A DNA stretch of 55,264 nt, taken from Xenorhabdus indica (GTDB lineage Bacteria > Pseudomonadota > Gammaproteobacteria > Enterobacterales > Enterobacteriaceae). The stretch is from assembly GCF_014467235.1 (NCBI RefSeq), contig NZ_NKHP01000026.1:1-55264 (forward strand), written 5' to 3'. Of the stretch, positions 1 to 8,409 are shown piece after piece. Made by a program: the position numbers and the translations under genes. The first letter of the stretch is position 1, and every line of letters starts with the position of its first letter. The notes beneath the pieces were generated by a model. That model ran no database searches and was not told the origin of the DNA. It saw only the letters and a list, made by a program, of their open reading frames with translations.

Positions 1-1132
1 ACACATTGCCCTTCAGGGTTGCATTTGGGCCAGACATATAAAGACTGGCGTTGCCAAGTTCCACATCGCCATTAATAGTGCCTGAATTAGAAATACCATG
101 AGTAATGGTGCCTTTATTATTAATAGAAAACTTATCTCCGCGTATCACGCCTCCAGACGCATTCGTGATGGTATCAACAACGCCTTTAGCGTCGATAGAA
201 ATTCCATTTCGCTTTCCATATAGCAAGGAAGCATTGGTAATCTGTTTTATCCTGGACGGCCTCATGCTGGAACCATCCAGTAGAGCCTCGCCTTGCCCGG
301 CGACCTGAATTGCGTCCTGCTCAACTGTGATCCCTTTACTTCCAGAGCGATTATTGAGGTTTCCGAGCCGTCCTCCATTTTGAACCAGAACACCATGCTT
401 GGGGCCAGTCACTGTTCCATCATTATTAAAAGTATCGACATTACTGCCAGCATCAATAACAAATGTTGCGAGATTAGAGCTGATATTATCCTTCAGAGAT
501 GTCAATATGCCACTATTATCAAGAGTCTTAAGTGTTGAAGATATAACAGTTATCCCATCAATCGATCCGCGATTTAGGAGGGTATCTACGTATCCATATG
601 GACCATTATTGGAGCCAATCGCTTCTTTGATCATTATTGCATTAAATGAATTAGGATTATTATTAGCTGTGATTGAGCCATAATTATCCAGCGTATTTAT
701 TCGACCAGAAACCCATACGGCACCGCTCACTCCACTTATGGTTCCATTATTAAGCAACCGCCCAACAGAACCATTGGCAGTTACCGTGACCCCACTGGTT
801 CCCTGCAAAAAACCATTATTTTCAATGCTAGTAACGGAAATTTTTTTTTCCAGAATATGGTTAGTACCGATATTGACCGCACTGTATTTCAGATCGTAGA
901 TATCGTTGACGTCATTCCCTTGAGGAACATCAATTGATACGTCCTTCTTGATAGTAAGATTTTCGCCTGATGAGAGATTACAAGAGGTTGTCTCATTTTG
1001 AGAGATAGTGGTATTTGTATTCGACGAACCGCATGATGATGAATCCGCGATTGCATCAACGCTTATTCCAGGAAAGAAAAATAAAGCCACTCTAAGAGTT
1101 ATTGGGAATACTGAATGTCTGTATATCTTCAT
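1..1132 (-). CDS. Autotransporter-type surface protein, N-terminal part (cut by window edge)
   Basis: An open frame runs from an ATG at 1132 leftward off the window edge with no stop, giving about 377 residues. It begins with a long signal peptide (MKIYRHSVF..., hydrophobic stretch, then VDAIAD). After a short Cys-containing region come many imperfect repeats of the type 'NNGTI.G..', 'NYGSIT', 'NRGSIDG', 'NKGTITHG', 'NSGTINGD', spaced about 20-40 residues apart. Such Asn/Gly/Ile repeats are typical of right-handed beta-helix passengers of type V autotransporters or large adhesins. The C-terminal beta-barrel would lie left of the window and is not seen. An AGGGA stretch about 12 bases upstream could serve as ribosome binding site. 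Function (adhesion, aggregation or toxin) cannot be told from this part. Confidence 0.75.
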   Translation of the reverse strand, partial: MKIYRHSVFPITLRVALFFFPGISVDAIADSSSCGSSNTNTTISQNETTSCNLSSGENLTIKKDVSIDVPQGNDVNDIYDLKYSAVNIGTNHILEKKISVTSIENNGFLQGTSGVTVTANGSVGRLLNNGTISGVSGAVWVSGRINTLDNYGSITANNNPNSFNAIMIKEAIGSNNGPYGYVDTLLNRGSIDGITVISSTLKTLDNSGILTSLKDNISSNLATFVIDAGSNVDTFNNDGTVTGPKHGVLVQNGGRLGNLNNRSGSKGITVEQDAIQVAGQGEALLDGSSMRPSRIKQITNASLLYGKRNGISIDAKGVVDTITNASGGVIRGDKFSINNKGTITHGISNSGTINGDVELGNASLYMSGPNATLKGNV

Positions 1133-2048
1133 AAGAGGAATCCCTAAATAACCTGATTTTCATTTAAATAATTAAGTAGAGCCTACTAGATTCATTATTA
1201 CTGTAGAATATATTTACCATATCGTCGATTATTCCAACTAAAATTTGATATTAATGATTGTATTAAAGTGGTTACTGGTGAAGATCATAGAGGATCTTGA
1301 ATTCAGGTCTTTGTAATAATATACTTCTTTATCTTGTTTTTTAAGATGATTATCTTGCAAAAATGTAATTTTTTGTTTGATATAAAGAAGATCATCATTA
1401 ATAAACCAATTTTTAAACTTTAATAGTAAACTATGTGTAAAGAGCAATGTTTATATTTTAAGGATAAAGATTCGGATTTATAACATTGCCTTTGTCACCT
1501 GAAAATTAGATTTAAATAATTTTTTAAAGGGTAAATATCCATTTTTTGTTGTTAATAAATATAACAACCGTGAGATTTAAGTGAGGAAAAAATTATTATG
1601 AAATACATTTAATAGTTTAATTTATGGTTTGGCACTTCGATTTTTTAGTTTATATGTAATTTTTTGTTCTTCAAGTGAAATTAATGTTATTGGTAGTAAA
1701 TATATATGGTAGTCGGTGCCGATATGTTATGTAATAACAGTGTAGTCAAATACTCGAGTATATCCATTAGAAATAATTTCTAAGTTTATATAAAAACGCT
1801 TTTATTCTTTAGAAGACATTTTTTGTGGGGTGATTTTAAAGCACTGACGACCATTAATTGCCAGTGTAAGATTTTTATCGTTGTAACGCTACCTTATGGT
1901 AGCCAATCAATGTTCTGGCAATCTGAGAGGAACGCCTTTGGGTGACTACACCATCTGCCAGACCTGAAAAGGCAGACAGTAAATACTCTGGGTAAACCCG
2001 TTTATTCTTTGAAAACGGGGATCACTAAAGCGATTAAGAAACATTCAA

Positions 2049-2174
2049 CTAAAGTTCATCAAAGTAGATGAACCCTTTCAAACGTGTTGGTTGATGTAAT
2101 GCGTCTTTTGTAAATACGTCGAGAGCTTCGCGACCTTTACCAGCGTCGATATAACGGTATGCCATTTGAAACAT
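2049..2174 (-). pseudogene. Possible C-terminal remnant of a lost gene (41 codons)
   Basis: The minus-strand frame reads MFQMAYRYIDAGKGREALD and ends ...KGFIYFDEL before a stop at 2049-2051. Its composition is protein-like, but a stop codon lies a few codons upstream of the first ATG and no good ribosome binding site is visible. A hairpin with CCCGTTT/AAACGGG arms at about 1997-2022 lies just downstream on this strand and would suit a terminator. I read it as the tail of a decayed gene; a genuine small protein is possible. The family is not recognised. Confidence 0.3.
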
Positions 2175-2224
2175 TTGGCATCTTCGTTATCTTCGAGTCA
2201 CGGTATTGGGAGCGAAAAGATGAG

Positions 2225-2268
2225 CGGCGTCACTTGAGTAAAAGCATAGCGATTACCAAGTGACGCCG
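2225..2268. repeat. 12-bp perfect inverted repeat, 20-base loop
   Basis: CGGCGTCACTTG at 2225-2236 is exactly repeated in inverted orientation as CAAGTGACGCCG at 2257-2268. It is GC-rich in an AT-rich region and is not followed by a T-run on either strand, so it is not a standard terminator. It may be part of a mobile-element end, a cruciform or a regulator site. Confidence 0.6.
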
Positions 2269-2674
2269 CCAGGCGTAAAACTTCCAGACCGTATTACAAC
2301 TAACGTTACGACATCTTTTTAAACGGTTTTACCAAATGAAGACAACAGTTCAACAGTTGGTATGTTTCAAAAACGTTGTAAGAGATCGTTTTAAATAATT
2401 CATAAAGCGCCCGCCGCGCGGTGGGTATTTCTGGCTTTTGAAGGGATCAGCACCTTTGAATTTCTCAAGAACATAAAATGGTGACAGGAATATAATCTTA
2501 CCACCATGAGCTGTTGAGTTTATTGGGCTCACAATATAAAGCGGTTTATTCCTGAATTAGGTGCGGAATGACGGATTATTTGACATTGAACCTATCACTG
2601 ATGTTATCGCGTCATTTCACAGATCACTGATATAAAAAGAGAGTAATTGTTCACATAAAATGGCGGTATTTGCA

Positions 2675-2702
2675 GTGAACTCACGCTATCTTATTCCCGT
2701 CT
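2675..2702 (+). promoter_or_regulatory. Degenerate heat-shock-type promoter of prlC copy 1
   Basis: GTGAAC, a 14-base spacer identical to the one before prlC copy 2, then TCCCGTCT. It aligns base for base with the better sigma-32-like promoter at 4937-4964 but has lost the first T of the -35 box and parts of the CCCCAT box. It probably gives weaker or changed heat-shock control of the first copy. Confidence 0.45.
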
Positions 2703-2760
2703 TTCAACACCAACCCTTTGGGATATCGGTATACCCAAATATACTAATAAGGCGCTAATT

Positions 2761-4803
2761 ATGACTAATCCATTACTAGAATCTTCTGGACTACCCAAAT
2801 TTGCTTCTATTAAAGCAGAACATGTTGTACCAGCTGTAAAGGAAAGGTTAGCCAACTATCGTCAGGTGATTGAGAAAGTACTGACCGAAAATTCCCCATT
2901 TACCTGGGATAATTTGTGCCAACCAATCTCCGAAGCGAAAAATCAATTTGGACGTGTCTGGTCTCCAGTCAAACACCTCAATGCCGTCAAGAATAGCCCG
3001 GAATTCCGGGTAGCTTATGAGCAGTGCCTCCGCATGGTTGCCGAGTTCGATACTTGGATGGGACAACACAAAGGATTATATCAGGCGTATAAATCACTGA
3101 AAGAAAATCCGGCATTCAGGGAGCTACCCCAATCGCAGCGCAAAGCCATTGAAGATACGCTGCTTGATTTTACATTGTCCGGTGTTGCCTTGCCGGAAGA
3201 GAAACAAAAACGCTACGGTGAGATCACAGCCCGTTTATCTGAACTGAGTTCCCAGTTTGGCAATAATGTATTGGATGCCACCATGGGGTGGACTAAGCTC
3301 ATCACTGACGAATGCGATCTGTCGGGTTTACCTGAAAGCGCCCAAAATGCGGCCAAAGCCGCCGCCAAAGCGAAAGGGTTGGATGGCTGGTTACTGACAC
3401 TGGATCCCCCCATTTATAATTCTGTCATAAGCTATGCTGATGACCGTGACCTGCGTGAAGAAATATATACTGCCTATATAACTCGTGCTTCTGAGCTAGG
3501 GCCAAATGCCTGCAAATGGGACAATACCTCGATTATGGAGGAAATTCTCGCTCTGCGTCATGAACGCGCTCTGCTATTAGGCTTTAAAAACTATGCCGAA
3601 AACTCTCTCGCTACCAAAATGGCGAAGACACCACAAGAAGTTCTGGATTTCTTAAACGATCTGGTCAACCGCGCCCATCGTCAGGGTGAAAGGGAGATGG
3701 AAGAACTTTGTGATTTTGCCTTCTCTCACTATTGGATTGATGATCTGGAAGGCTGGGATGTGAAGTACTACAGCGAAAAACAGAAACAGCATGATTTCTC
3801 TTTTGATGAAGAACAGCTACGTGCTTATTTCCCTGAACAACGCGCACTCAATGGGCTGTTTGAAGTTGTCCGCCGCATTTATGGTATTACCGCGAAAGAG
3901 CGCCATGATGTAGAAACCTGGCATCCTGATGTCCGCTTCTTTGACCTGTATGATGAAAAGCAGACATTACGCGGTAGCTGTTATCTGGATCTCTATGCCC
4001 GCGAAAATAAAAGAGGCGGAGCATGGAAGAGCAGCTATGTTGACAGAATGCGCCTTGCTTCCGGTGAGTTGCAGAAACCTGTCGTTTTTATTAACTGCAA
4101 CTTCAATGGACCTGTAGGTGATAAACCCGCTCTGTTCACACACTCTGAAGTGAAAACGCTGTTCCATGAATTCGGACACGGTTTGCACTCCATGTTAACC
4201 CTGGTTGAAACCCTGGATGTTGCCGGCACTAACGGTGTACCGTGGGATGCTGTGGAATGTCCAAGTCAGTTTATGGAGAACTGGTGTTGGGAGCCAGAGG
4301 CATTGGCATTTATCTCTGGTCATTATGAAACCAAAGAGCCTCTGCCGAAAGAAATGCTGGATAATATGCTAGCAGCGAAGAATTTTCAGTCTGCTATGTC
4401 CGTACTGCGTCAGTTGAAGTTTGGTCTGTTTGATTTCCGCCTGCACGTTGAATATGACCCGGCAAAAGGCGCACAAATTCTGCCAATACTTCAATCAGTG
4501 GAAGAGCATGTTTCTGTGGTTCCAACACAAGATGATGATCGCTTCCCGCACTCGTTCAGCCATATTTTTAGCGGTGGCTATGCAGCAGGCTACTACAGCT
4601 ACATGTGGGCAGATGTGCTGGCGGCGGACGCTTACTCCCGCTTCTCTGAGGAGGGCATTTTCAACCGCACAACCGGTCAATCGTTCCTTGATGATTATTT
4701 GACTCTTGGTGGTTCGATGGATCCAATGACGCTGTTTATTCGCTTCCGTGGCCGTAAACCATCACTGGATGCACTGCTGAAAAGACTTGGCATCACGGAA
4801 TAA
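2761..4803 (+). CDS. prlC: Oligopeptidase A, copy 1
   Basis: A 680-residue M3-family zinc metallopeptidase, full length compared with E. coli PrlC/OpdA. It degrades short peptides in the cytoplasm, including released signal peptides. The zinc motif HEFGH is at residues 469-473, and the conserved stretch around [10 protein letters not shown] that supplies the third ligand region is present, so catalysis should be intact. ATG at 2761 follows an AAGG ribosome site. A second, closely similar 680-aa copy follows at 5036. This copy is the more diverged one: its C-terminus reads DDYLTLGGSMDP where copy 2 and E. coli read [10 protein letters not shown]. Its promoter has also degraded relative to copy 2. 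It may have a changed specificity or be drifting. Confidence 0.95.
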   Translation: MTNPLLESSGLPKFASIKAEHVVPAVKERLANYRQVIEKVLTENSPFTWDNLCQPISEAKNQFGRVWSPVKHLNAVKNSPEFRVAYEQCLRMVAEFDTWMGQHKGLYQAYKSLKENPAFRELPQSQRKAIEDTLLDFTLSGVALPEEKQKRYGEITARLSELSSQFGNNVLDATMGWTKLITDECDLSGLPESAQNAAKAAAKAKGLDGWLLTLDPPIYNSVISYADDRDLREEIYTAYITRASELGPNACKWDNTSIMEEILALRHERALLLGFKNYAENSLATKMAKTPQEVLDFLNDLVNRAHRQGEREMEELCDFAFSHYWIDDLEGWDVKYYSEKQKQHDFSFDEEQLRAYFPEQRALNGLFEVVRRIYGITAKERHDVETWHPDVRFFDLYDEKQTLRGSCYLDLYARENKRGGAWKSSYVDRMRLASGELQKPVVFINCNFNGPVGDKPALFTHSEVKTLFHEFGHGLHSMLTLVETLDVAGTNGVPWDAVECPSQFMENWCWEPEALAFISGHYETKEPLPKEMLDNMLAAKNFQSAMSVLRQLKFGLFDFRLHVEYDPAKGAQILPILQSVEEHVSVVPTQDDDRFPHSFSHIFSGGYAAGYYSYMWADVLAADAYSRFSEEGIFNRTTGQSFLDDYLTLGGSMDPMTLFIRFRGRKPSLDALLKRLGITE

Positions 4804-4804
4804 T

Positions 4805-4864
4805 CATTTGTGTTAATTTGTTAAACTGCATGAATAAGGCGCTGATAACAGGGCCTTATTTCAT
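4805..4864 (+). terminator. Hairpin after prlC copy 1, derived from a duplicated rsmJ start
   Basis: AATAAGGC at 4833-4840 pairs perfectly with GCCTTATT at 4853-4860. The surrounding sequence (tttgtt..aaactgc..aaggcgctgataacag.gccttat) matches the first codons of rsmJ after prlC copy 2 (7105-7145). It is therefore a leftover of the duplication unit that can now act as a terminator, although the T-run is poor. Confidence 0.5.
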
Positions 4865-4936
4865 TATCACTGCCCACCGGCATAAAAAGAACCTAATGAT
4901 TCGCATATCGCCACACATCACAATACAATATCAGCA

Positions 4937-4964
4937 TTGAACTCACGCTATCTTATCCCCATCT
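4937..4964 (+). promoter_or_regulatory. Sigma-32 (heat-shock) promoter of prlC copy 2 / rsmJ
   Basis: TTGAAC, 14-base spacer, CCCCATCT. This closely fits the RpoH consensus (CTTGAA, 13-17 bases, CCCCATnT). E. coli prlC is a known heat-shock gene, which supports the reading. The start codon at 5036 lies about 70 bases downstream. Confidence 0.75.
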
Positions 4965-5035
4965 ATCGTCAATAACCCATAATGGGATATCAAGCTGATC
5001 ACAGCTTATACCCACAGACAAAAAAGGCTCTCATT

Positions 5036-7078
5036 ATGATTAATCCGTTACTGATATCTTCAGTATTGCCTAAGTTCGCTGAGATTGAACCTAAACATGT
5101 GGTTCCTGCTGTAAAAGAAACGCTGGCGAACTACCGTCAAGTAGTTGAGAAGATTTTAACCGAGAACTCAATTTTCACCTGGGATAACCTGTGCCAACCA
5201 CTTTCTGAAGCATCAGACAAGCTTTCCCGTATGTGGTCACCTGTCGGACATCTGAACGCCGTCAAAAATAGCCCAGAGCTTCGCGAAGCCTATGAGCAAA
5301 GCCTGCCCCTACTTTCCGAATTCAGTACTTGGCTTGGGCAACATAAAGGACTATATCAGGCTTATAAGTCGCTCAAAGAAAGCCATTCTTTTGAATCTCT
5401 GTCCCAGGCCCAGCGCAAATCTATTGCAGATACGCTGCGTGATTTTGAGTTAACAGGCATTGGCTTGCCAGAAGAGAAACAAAAACGCTACGGTGAAATC
5501 ACCGCCCGTCTATCAGAGCTCGGTTCCCAATTCGGCAATAATGTGCTGGATGCCACCATGGGCTGGACGAAGCTCATTACCGATGAAAATGATCTGGCTG
5601 GTTTACCTGAAAGTGCCAAAACAGCAGCCAAAGCCGCCGCAGAAGCCAAAGATCAGGAAGGCTGGCTGTTGACGCTGAATATGCCAAGCTATCTTCCTGT
5701 CATGACTTATGCTGATAACCGCGAACTGCGTCAGGAAATGTATTATGCCTACACTACCCGCGCATCTGATCAAGGGCCTGATGCCGGAAAATGGGACAAT
5801 AATGCCATTATGGCGGAAATGTTGGCATTACGTCATGAACTCGCTCAATTGCTAGGTTTCAAAAACTACGCCGAACACTCCCTTGCCACCAAAATGGCTA
5901 AAACACCTCAGCAGGTGCTGGATTTCCTAAATGATCTGGCTCATCGTGCTCATGGTCAAGGCAAAAAGGAACTGGAAGAGCTGACCGCCTTTGCCCGTTC
6001 ACATTTTGGTGTTGATAAGCTGGAAGCATGGGATCTGACGTACTACAGCGAAAAACAGAAACAACATCATTTCTCCATTGATGATGAACAACTGCGTCCT
6101 TATTTCCCTGAACAACAGGTAATTGAAGGATTGTTTGAAGTTGTCCATCGTATTTATGGCATCACAGCTAAAGAGCGACACGATGTCGAAACCTGGCACC
6201 CTGATGTTCGCTTCTTTGAACTGTATGATGAAAAGCAGACATTGCGTGGCAGTTTCTATCTGGATCTCTACGCCCGTGAGCATAAGCGTGGCGGCGCATG
6301 GATGGACGACTGCGCTGGCAGGATGCGCCACGCTGCCGGTGAAATACAGAAACCTGTTGCTTACCTGACCTGTAATTTCAATAAACCAATTGGTGATAAA
6401 CCTGCTCTGTTTACTCACGATGAAGTGATAACACTGTTCCATGAGTTTGGTCATGGCTTGCACCATATGCTGACCGAAATTGAAACACTGGATGTTTCCG
6501 GTATCAATGGTGTGCCGTGGGATGCGGTTGAGCAACCAAGCCAGTTTATGGAAAACTGGTGTTGGGAGCCGGAAGCACTGGCATTTATCTCCGGTCACTA
6601 TGAGACTAAAGAACCTCTGCCACAAGAGATGCTGGATAACATGCTGGCAGCGAAAAACTATCAGGCCGCAATGTTTCTCCTGCGTCAGTTGGAGTTTGGT
6701 CTGTTTGATTTCCGTCTGTACTCTGAATATGATCCGGCAAAAGGGGCGCAAATCCTGCCAACCTTACAATCTGTGAAGAAACAGGTCGCTGTCGTTCCGT
6801 CACCAGAGTGGAACCGTTTTCCTAACTCTTTCAGCCATATATTCAATGGTGGTTATGCAGCAGGTTATTACAGCTATCTCTGGGCTGATGTGCTCGCAGC
6901 AGATGCTTACTCCCGTTTCTCTGAAGAAGGGATTTTCAATCGTACAACCGGTCAGTCGTTCCTTGACAATATCCTGTCCCGTGGCGGTTCAGAAGACCCA
7001 ATGACGCTGTTTGTTCGCTTTCGTGGTCGCGAACCCAAACTGGATGCAATGCTGAAAAGCGTCGGTATCACTGGATAA
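5036..7078 (+). CDS. prlC: Oligopeptidase A, copy 2
   Basis: A second 680-residue M3 metallopeptidase, tandem to the copy at 2761 and alignable with it without large gaps (same HEFGH zinc motif, here [11 protein letters not shown], and the same [12 protein letters not shown] block). The open frame extends 18 codons upstream. The ATG at 5036 is chosen because it gives MINPLL, matching copy 1 (MTNPLL) and the family length, and it has AAGG about 8 bases before it. This copy is nearer to E. coli PrlC at the C-terminus ([16 protein letters not shown]) and keeps the good heat-shock promoter and the link to rsmJ, as in E. coli. It is probably the ancestral copy. Confidence 0.96.
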   Translation: MINPLLISSVLPKFAEIEPKHVVPAVKETLANYRQVVEKILTENSIFTWDNLCQPLSEASDKLSRMWSPVGHLNAVKNSPELREAYEQSLPLLSEFSTWLGQHKGLYQAYKSLKESHSFESLSQAQRKSIADTLRDFELTGIGLPEEKQKRYGEITARLSELGSQFGNNVLDATMGWTKLITDENDLAGLPESAKTAAKAAAEAKDQEGWLLTLNMPSYLPVMTYADNRELRQEMYYAYTTRASDQGPDAGKWDNNAIMAEMLALRHELAQLLGFKNYAEHSLATKMAKTPQQVLDFLNDLAHRAHGQGKKELEELTAFARSHFGVDKLEAWDLTYYSEKQKQHHFSIDDEQLRPYFPEQQVIEGLFEVVHRIYGITAKERHDVETWHPDVRFFELYDEKQTLRGSFYLDLYAREHKRGGAWMDDCAGRMRHAAGEIQKPVAYLTCNFNKPIGDKPALFTHDEVITLFHEFGHGLHHMLTEIETLDVSGINGVPWDAVEQPSQFMENWCWEPEALAFISGHYETKEPLPQEMLDNMLAAKNYQAAMFLLRQLEFGLFDFRLYSEYDPAKGAQILPTLQSVKKQVAVVPSPEWNRFPNSFSHIFNGGYAAGYYSYLWADVLAADAYSRFSEEGIFNRTTGQSFLDNILSRGGSEDPMTLFVRFRGREPKLDAMLKSVGITG

Positions 7079-7095
7079 CTTGTGTGGAAATTCGC

Positions 7096-7839
7096 GTGAA
7101 GATTTGTTTAATCTGCGAACAAGGCGCTGATAACAGCGCCTTATCTCAGTTAGCTGAACGTTGGGGTCTGATACACGATGAAGATTCCACTATGGCTTTG
7201 GTATTGACTCCAGAACGGCTGGAACTGCGCAAGCGCGACGAACCCAAGCTAGGCGGGATTTATGTCGATTTCGTTGCTGGTACGATGGCGCATCGTCGCC
7301 GCTTCGGTGGCGGGCGTGGTGAAGCTGTTGCCAAAGCCGTTGGTATCAAGAAAGACTATTTACCCACAGTGGTTGATGCAACGGCAGGGCTAGGGCGTGA
7401 TGCTTTTGTGCTGGCGGCAATCGGCTGCCATGTCAGAATGCTGGAACGCCATCCTGTCGTCGCGGCTTTATTAGAGGACGGGCTACAACGTGGATATCAG
7501 GATGAAGAAATTGGTGGCTGGCTGAAAGAGCGCATGACACTGATCCACACCTCAAGCATTACCGCATTGACGGATATCTCTCCACAGCCTGATGTGGTTT
7601 ATCTTGATCCAATGTATCCACACCGACAAAAAAGCGCACTGGTAAAAAAAGAGATGCGCGTATTCCAGTCGCTGGTAGGTGCAGATGAAGATGCCGATGC
7701 ACTATTAGCACCAGCCCGTGCACTGGCAAAACGCCGTGTTGTGGTGAAACGACCAGATTATGCAGAGCCATTAGCAGGGGTTAAAGCATCCGCAGCGATT
7801 ACCACCAAAAATCACCGTTTTGATATTTATCCTTGTTGA
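7096..7839 (+). CDS. rsmJ: 16S rRNA (guanine-1516-N2)-methyltransferase
   Basis: About 247 residues, matching E. coli RsmJ (YhiQ) throughout. It methylates G1516 of 16S rRNA using S-adenosylmethionine. Visible blocks are [26 protein letters not shown], the SAM-binding [16 protein letters not shown] and the catalytic-type [14 protein letters not shown] at 7084 would give four extra residues. GTG at 7096 is preferred because it yields MKICLI at the same point as the E. coli protein. It starts 17 bases after prlC copy 2 and is probably cotranscribed with it. The first codons can form an AAGGCGC/GCGCCTT hairpin at about 7122-7143. Confidence 0.93.
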   Translation: MKICLICEQGADNSALSQLAERWGLIHDEDSTMALVLTPERLELRKRDEPKLGGIYVDFVAGTMAHRRRFGGGRGEAVAKAVGIKKDYLPTVVDATAGLGRDAFVLAAIGCHVRMLERHPVVAALLEDGLQRGYQDEEIGGWLKERMTLIHTSSITALTDISPQPDVVYLDPMYPHRQKSALVKKEMRVFQSLVGADEDADALLAPARALAKRRVVVKRPDYAEPLAGVKASAAITTKNHRFDIYPC

Positions 7840-8189
7840 TCATATAACCTAATTAGTTGTTCTGACTAAGAAAAAAGACGCAGCCACAGCAGAAAAGCTA
7901 ATGGCTGCCTTTCCGTTGAAACGTGTGATAATAACGGCAAAAACATCAAACTCAGCCATATTCTAACAATTAAGATTGGGTAAAATTGATTTTAATTACA
8001 ATGTATTAAGTCACTTTACTGTATTACCACCAATCGCTTCTCATTAGATTATAAACCACCTGCTTGTAACTCAACTGTATGTAAATTGCTGTCAATTTGT
8101 TTATAGTTTGTATAGGTAATTATCTCTATACTCCAAAGGCCATCGCGAGTTTCAGCGTGGCATCTAATTCAAAAAAACAAGGAGATATC
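7840..8189. other. Intergenic region before the triceptide operon
   Basis: 350 bases between rsmJ and the RiPP precursor gene. The first part holds a GCAGCCA/TGGCTGC hairpin (7880-7908) that could end the prlC-rsmJ transcript. The remainder is AT-rich and must carry the promoter of the downstream operon; -10-like sequences (TATAGG, TATACT) occur near 8115-8140, but I cannot single one out. The ribosome site AAGGAGATATC directly precedes the ATG at 8190. Confidence 0.5.
7880..7908 (+). terminator. Possible terminator of prlC-rsmJ
   Basis: GCAGCCA and TGGCTGC arms around a 15-base loop, followed by a weak pyrimidine stretch (ctttcc) and preceded by an A-run. Position fits the end of the prlC-rsmJ transcript. 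Confidence 0.4.
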
Positions 8190-8345
8190 ATGAGCAAATT
8201 ACAACGTGAAATCGCAGAAAACAAAGCCCAGGTAACCAATTCAGACAAAAATAAAACACAGAGCAAAGAGCTCGTTGACAATCTGCTAGATACAGTTTCA
8301 GGTGGTTGGGTGAATGCCTTTGCAAACTGGAGCAAGGCATTGTAA
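8190..8345 (+). CDS. xyeA: XyeA-type RiPP precursor peptide (triceptide)
   Basis: A 51-residue precursor beginning MSKLQREIAENKAQ, with a hydrophilic leader, the element LVDNLLDTVSGG and a 12-residue C-terminal core WVNAFANWSKAL (residues 40-51). The Gly-Gly at 38-39 is a classic cleavage site for the peptidase-C39 exporter encoded at 11730. The core holds three aromatic-x-N/K triplets: W40-V-N42, F44-A-N46 and W47-S-K49. These are what three-residue cyclophane-forming radical SAM enzymes crosslink in the XYE (Xenorhabdus/Yersinia/Erwinia) family. Start: ATG preceded by a near-perfect AAGGAGATATC. A longer frame from a TTG upstream is rejected. An attenuator hairpin follows the stop by 17 bases, so the precursor should be made in excess over the enzymes. 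Target and activity are inferred only. Confidence 0.9.
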   Translation: MSKLQREIAENKAQVTNSDKNKTQSKELVDNLLDTVSGGWVNAFANWSKAL

Positions 8346-8362
8346 TGAGCATAAGTGCAATG

Positions 8363-8390
8363 GGAGGGAGCAGTTTCTCCCTCCTTTTTT
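8363..8390 (+). terminator. Intrinsic attenuator between precursor and maturase genes
   Basis: GGAGGGAG (8363-8370), loop CAGTTT, CTCCCTCC (8377-8384), then six T. The perfect 8-bp stem plus T-run fits a Rho-independent terminator. Because xyeB-E have no other obvious promoter, partial read-through is likely and would set a high precursor:enzyme ratio. The 3' arm CCCTCC (8379-8384) is also an exact complement of the xyeB Shine-Dalgarno GGAGGG (8397-8402). Confidence 0.85.
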
Positions 8391-8409
8391 CTTCATGGAG
8401 GGTGTGACA

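Larger units (their letters stand above)
1133..2760. other. AT-rich gap with decayed coding fragments and hairpins
   Basis: About 1.6 kb without a convincing intact gene. The first 700 bases are very AT-rich and probably hold the promoter of the leftward autotransporter gene. From about 2000 to 2540 the composition is more balanced and several short minus-strand frames read like protein without a clear start. These include one ending at 2049 and a short frame around 2200-2290 (LRLAASLGNRYAFTQ...). They look like pieces of one or more broken genes. A 12-bp perfect inverted repeat lies at 2225-2268. A hairpin at about 1995-2022 resembles the one at 28288-28315. Confidence 0.5.

Noticed and set aside
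5999..6751. 250-codon minus-strand open frame inside prlC copy 2
   Set aside because: Antisense to a well-conserved enzyme; composition mirrors the PrlC codons and there is no ribosome site or family match.
8097..8189. N-terminal extension of the RiPP precursor to 82 residues from a TTG
   Set aside because: The ATG at 8190 has a near-perfect ribosome site and gives a typical precursor; the extension is not leader-like.
8314..8409. Upstream extension of the radical SAM gene through the attenuator
   Set aside because: It would read through the precursor end and the terminator hairpin; ATG 8410 has GGAGGG at good spacing and aligns with the expected start.
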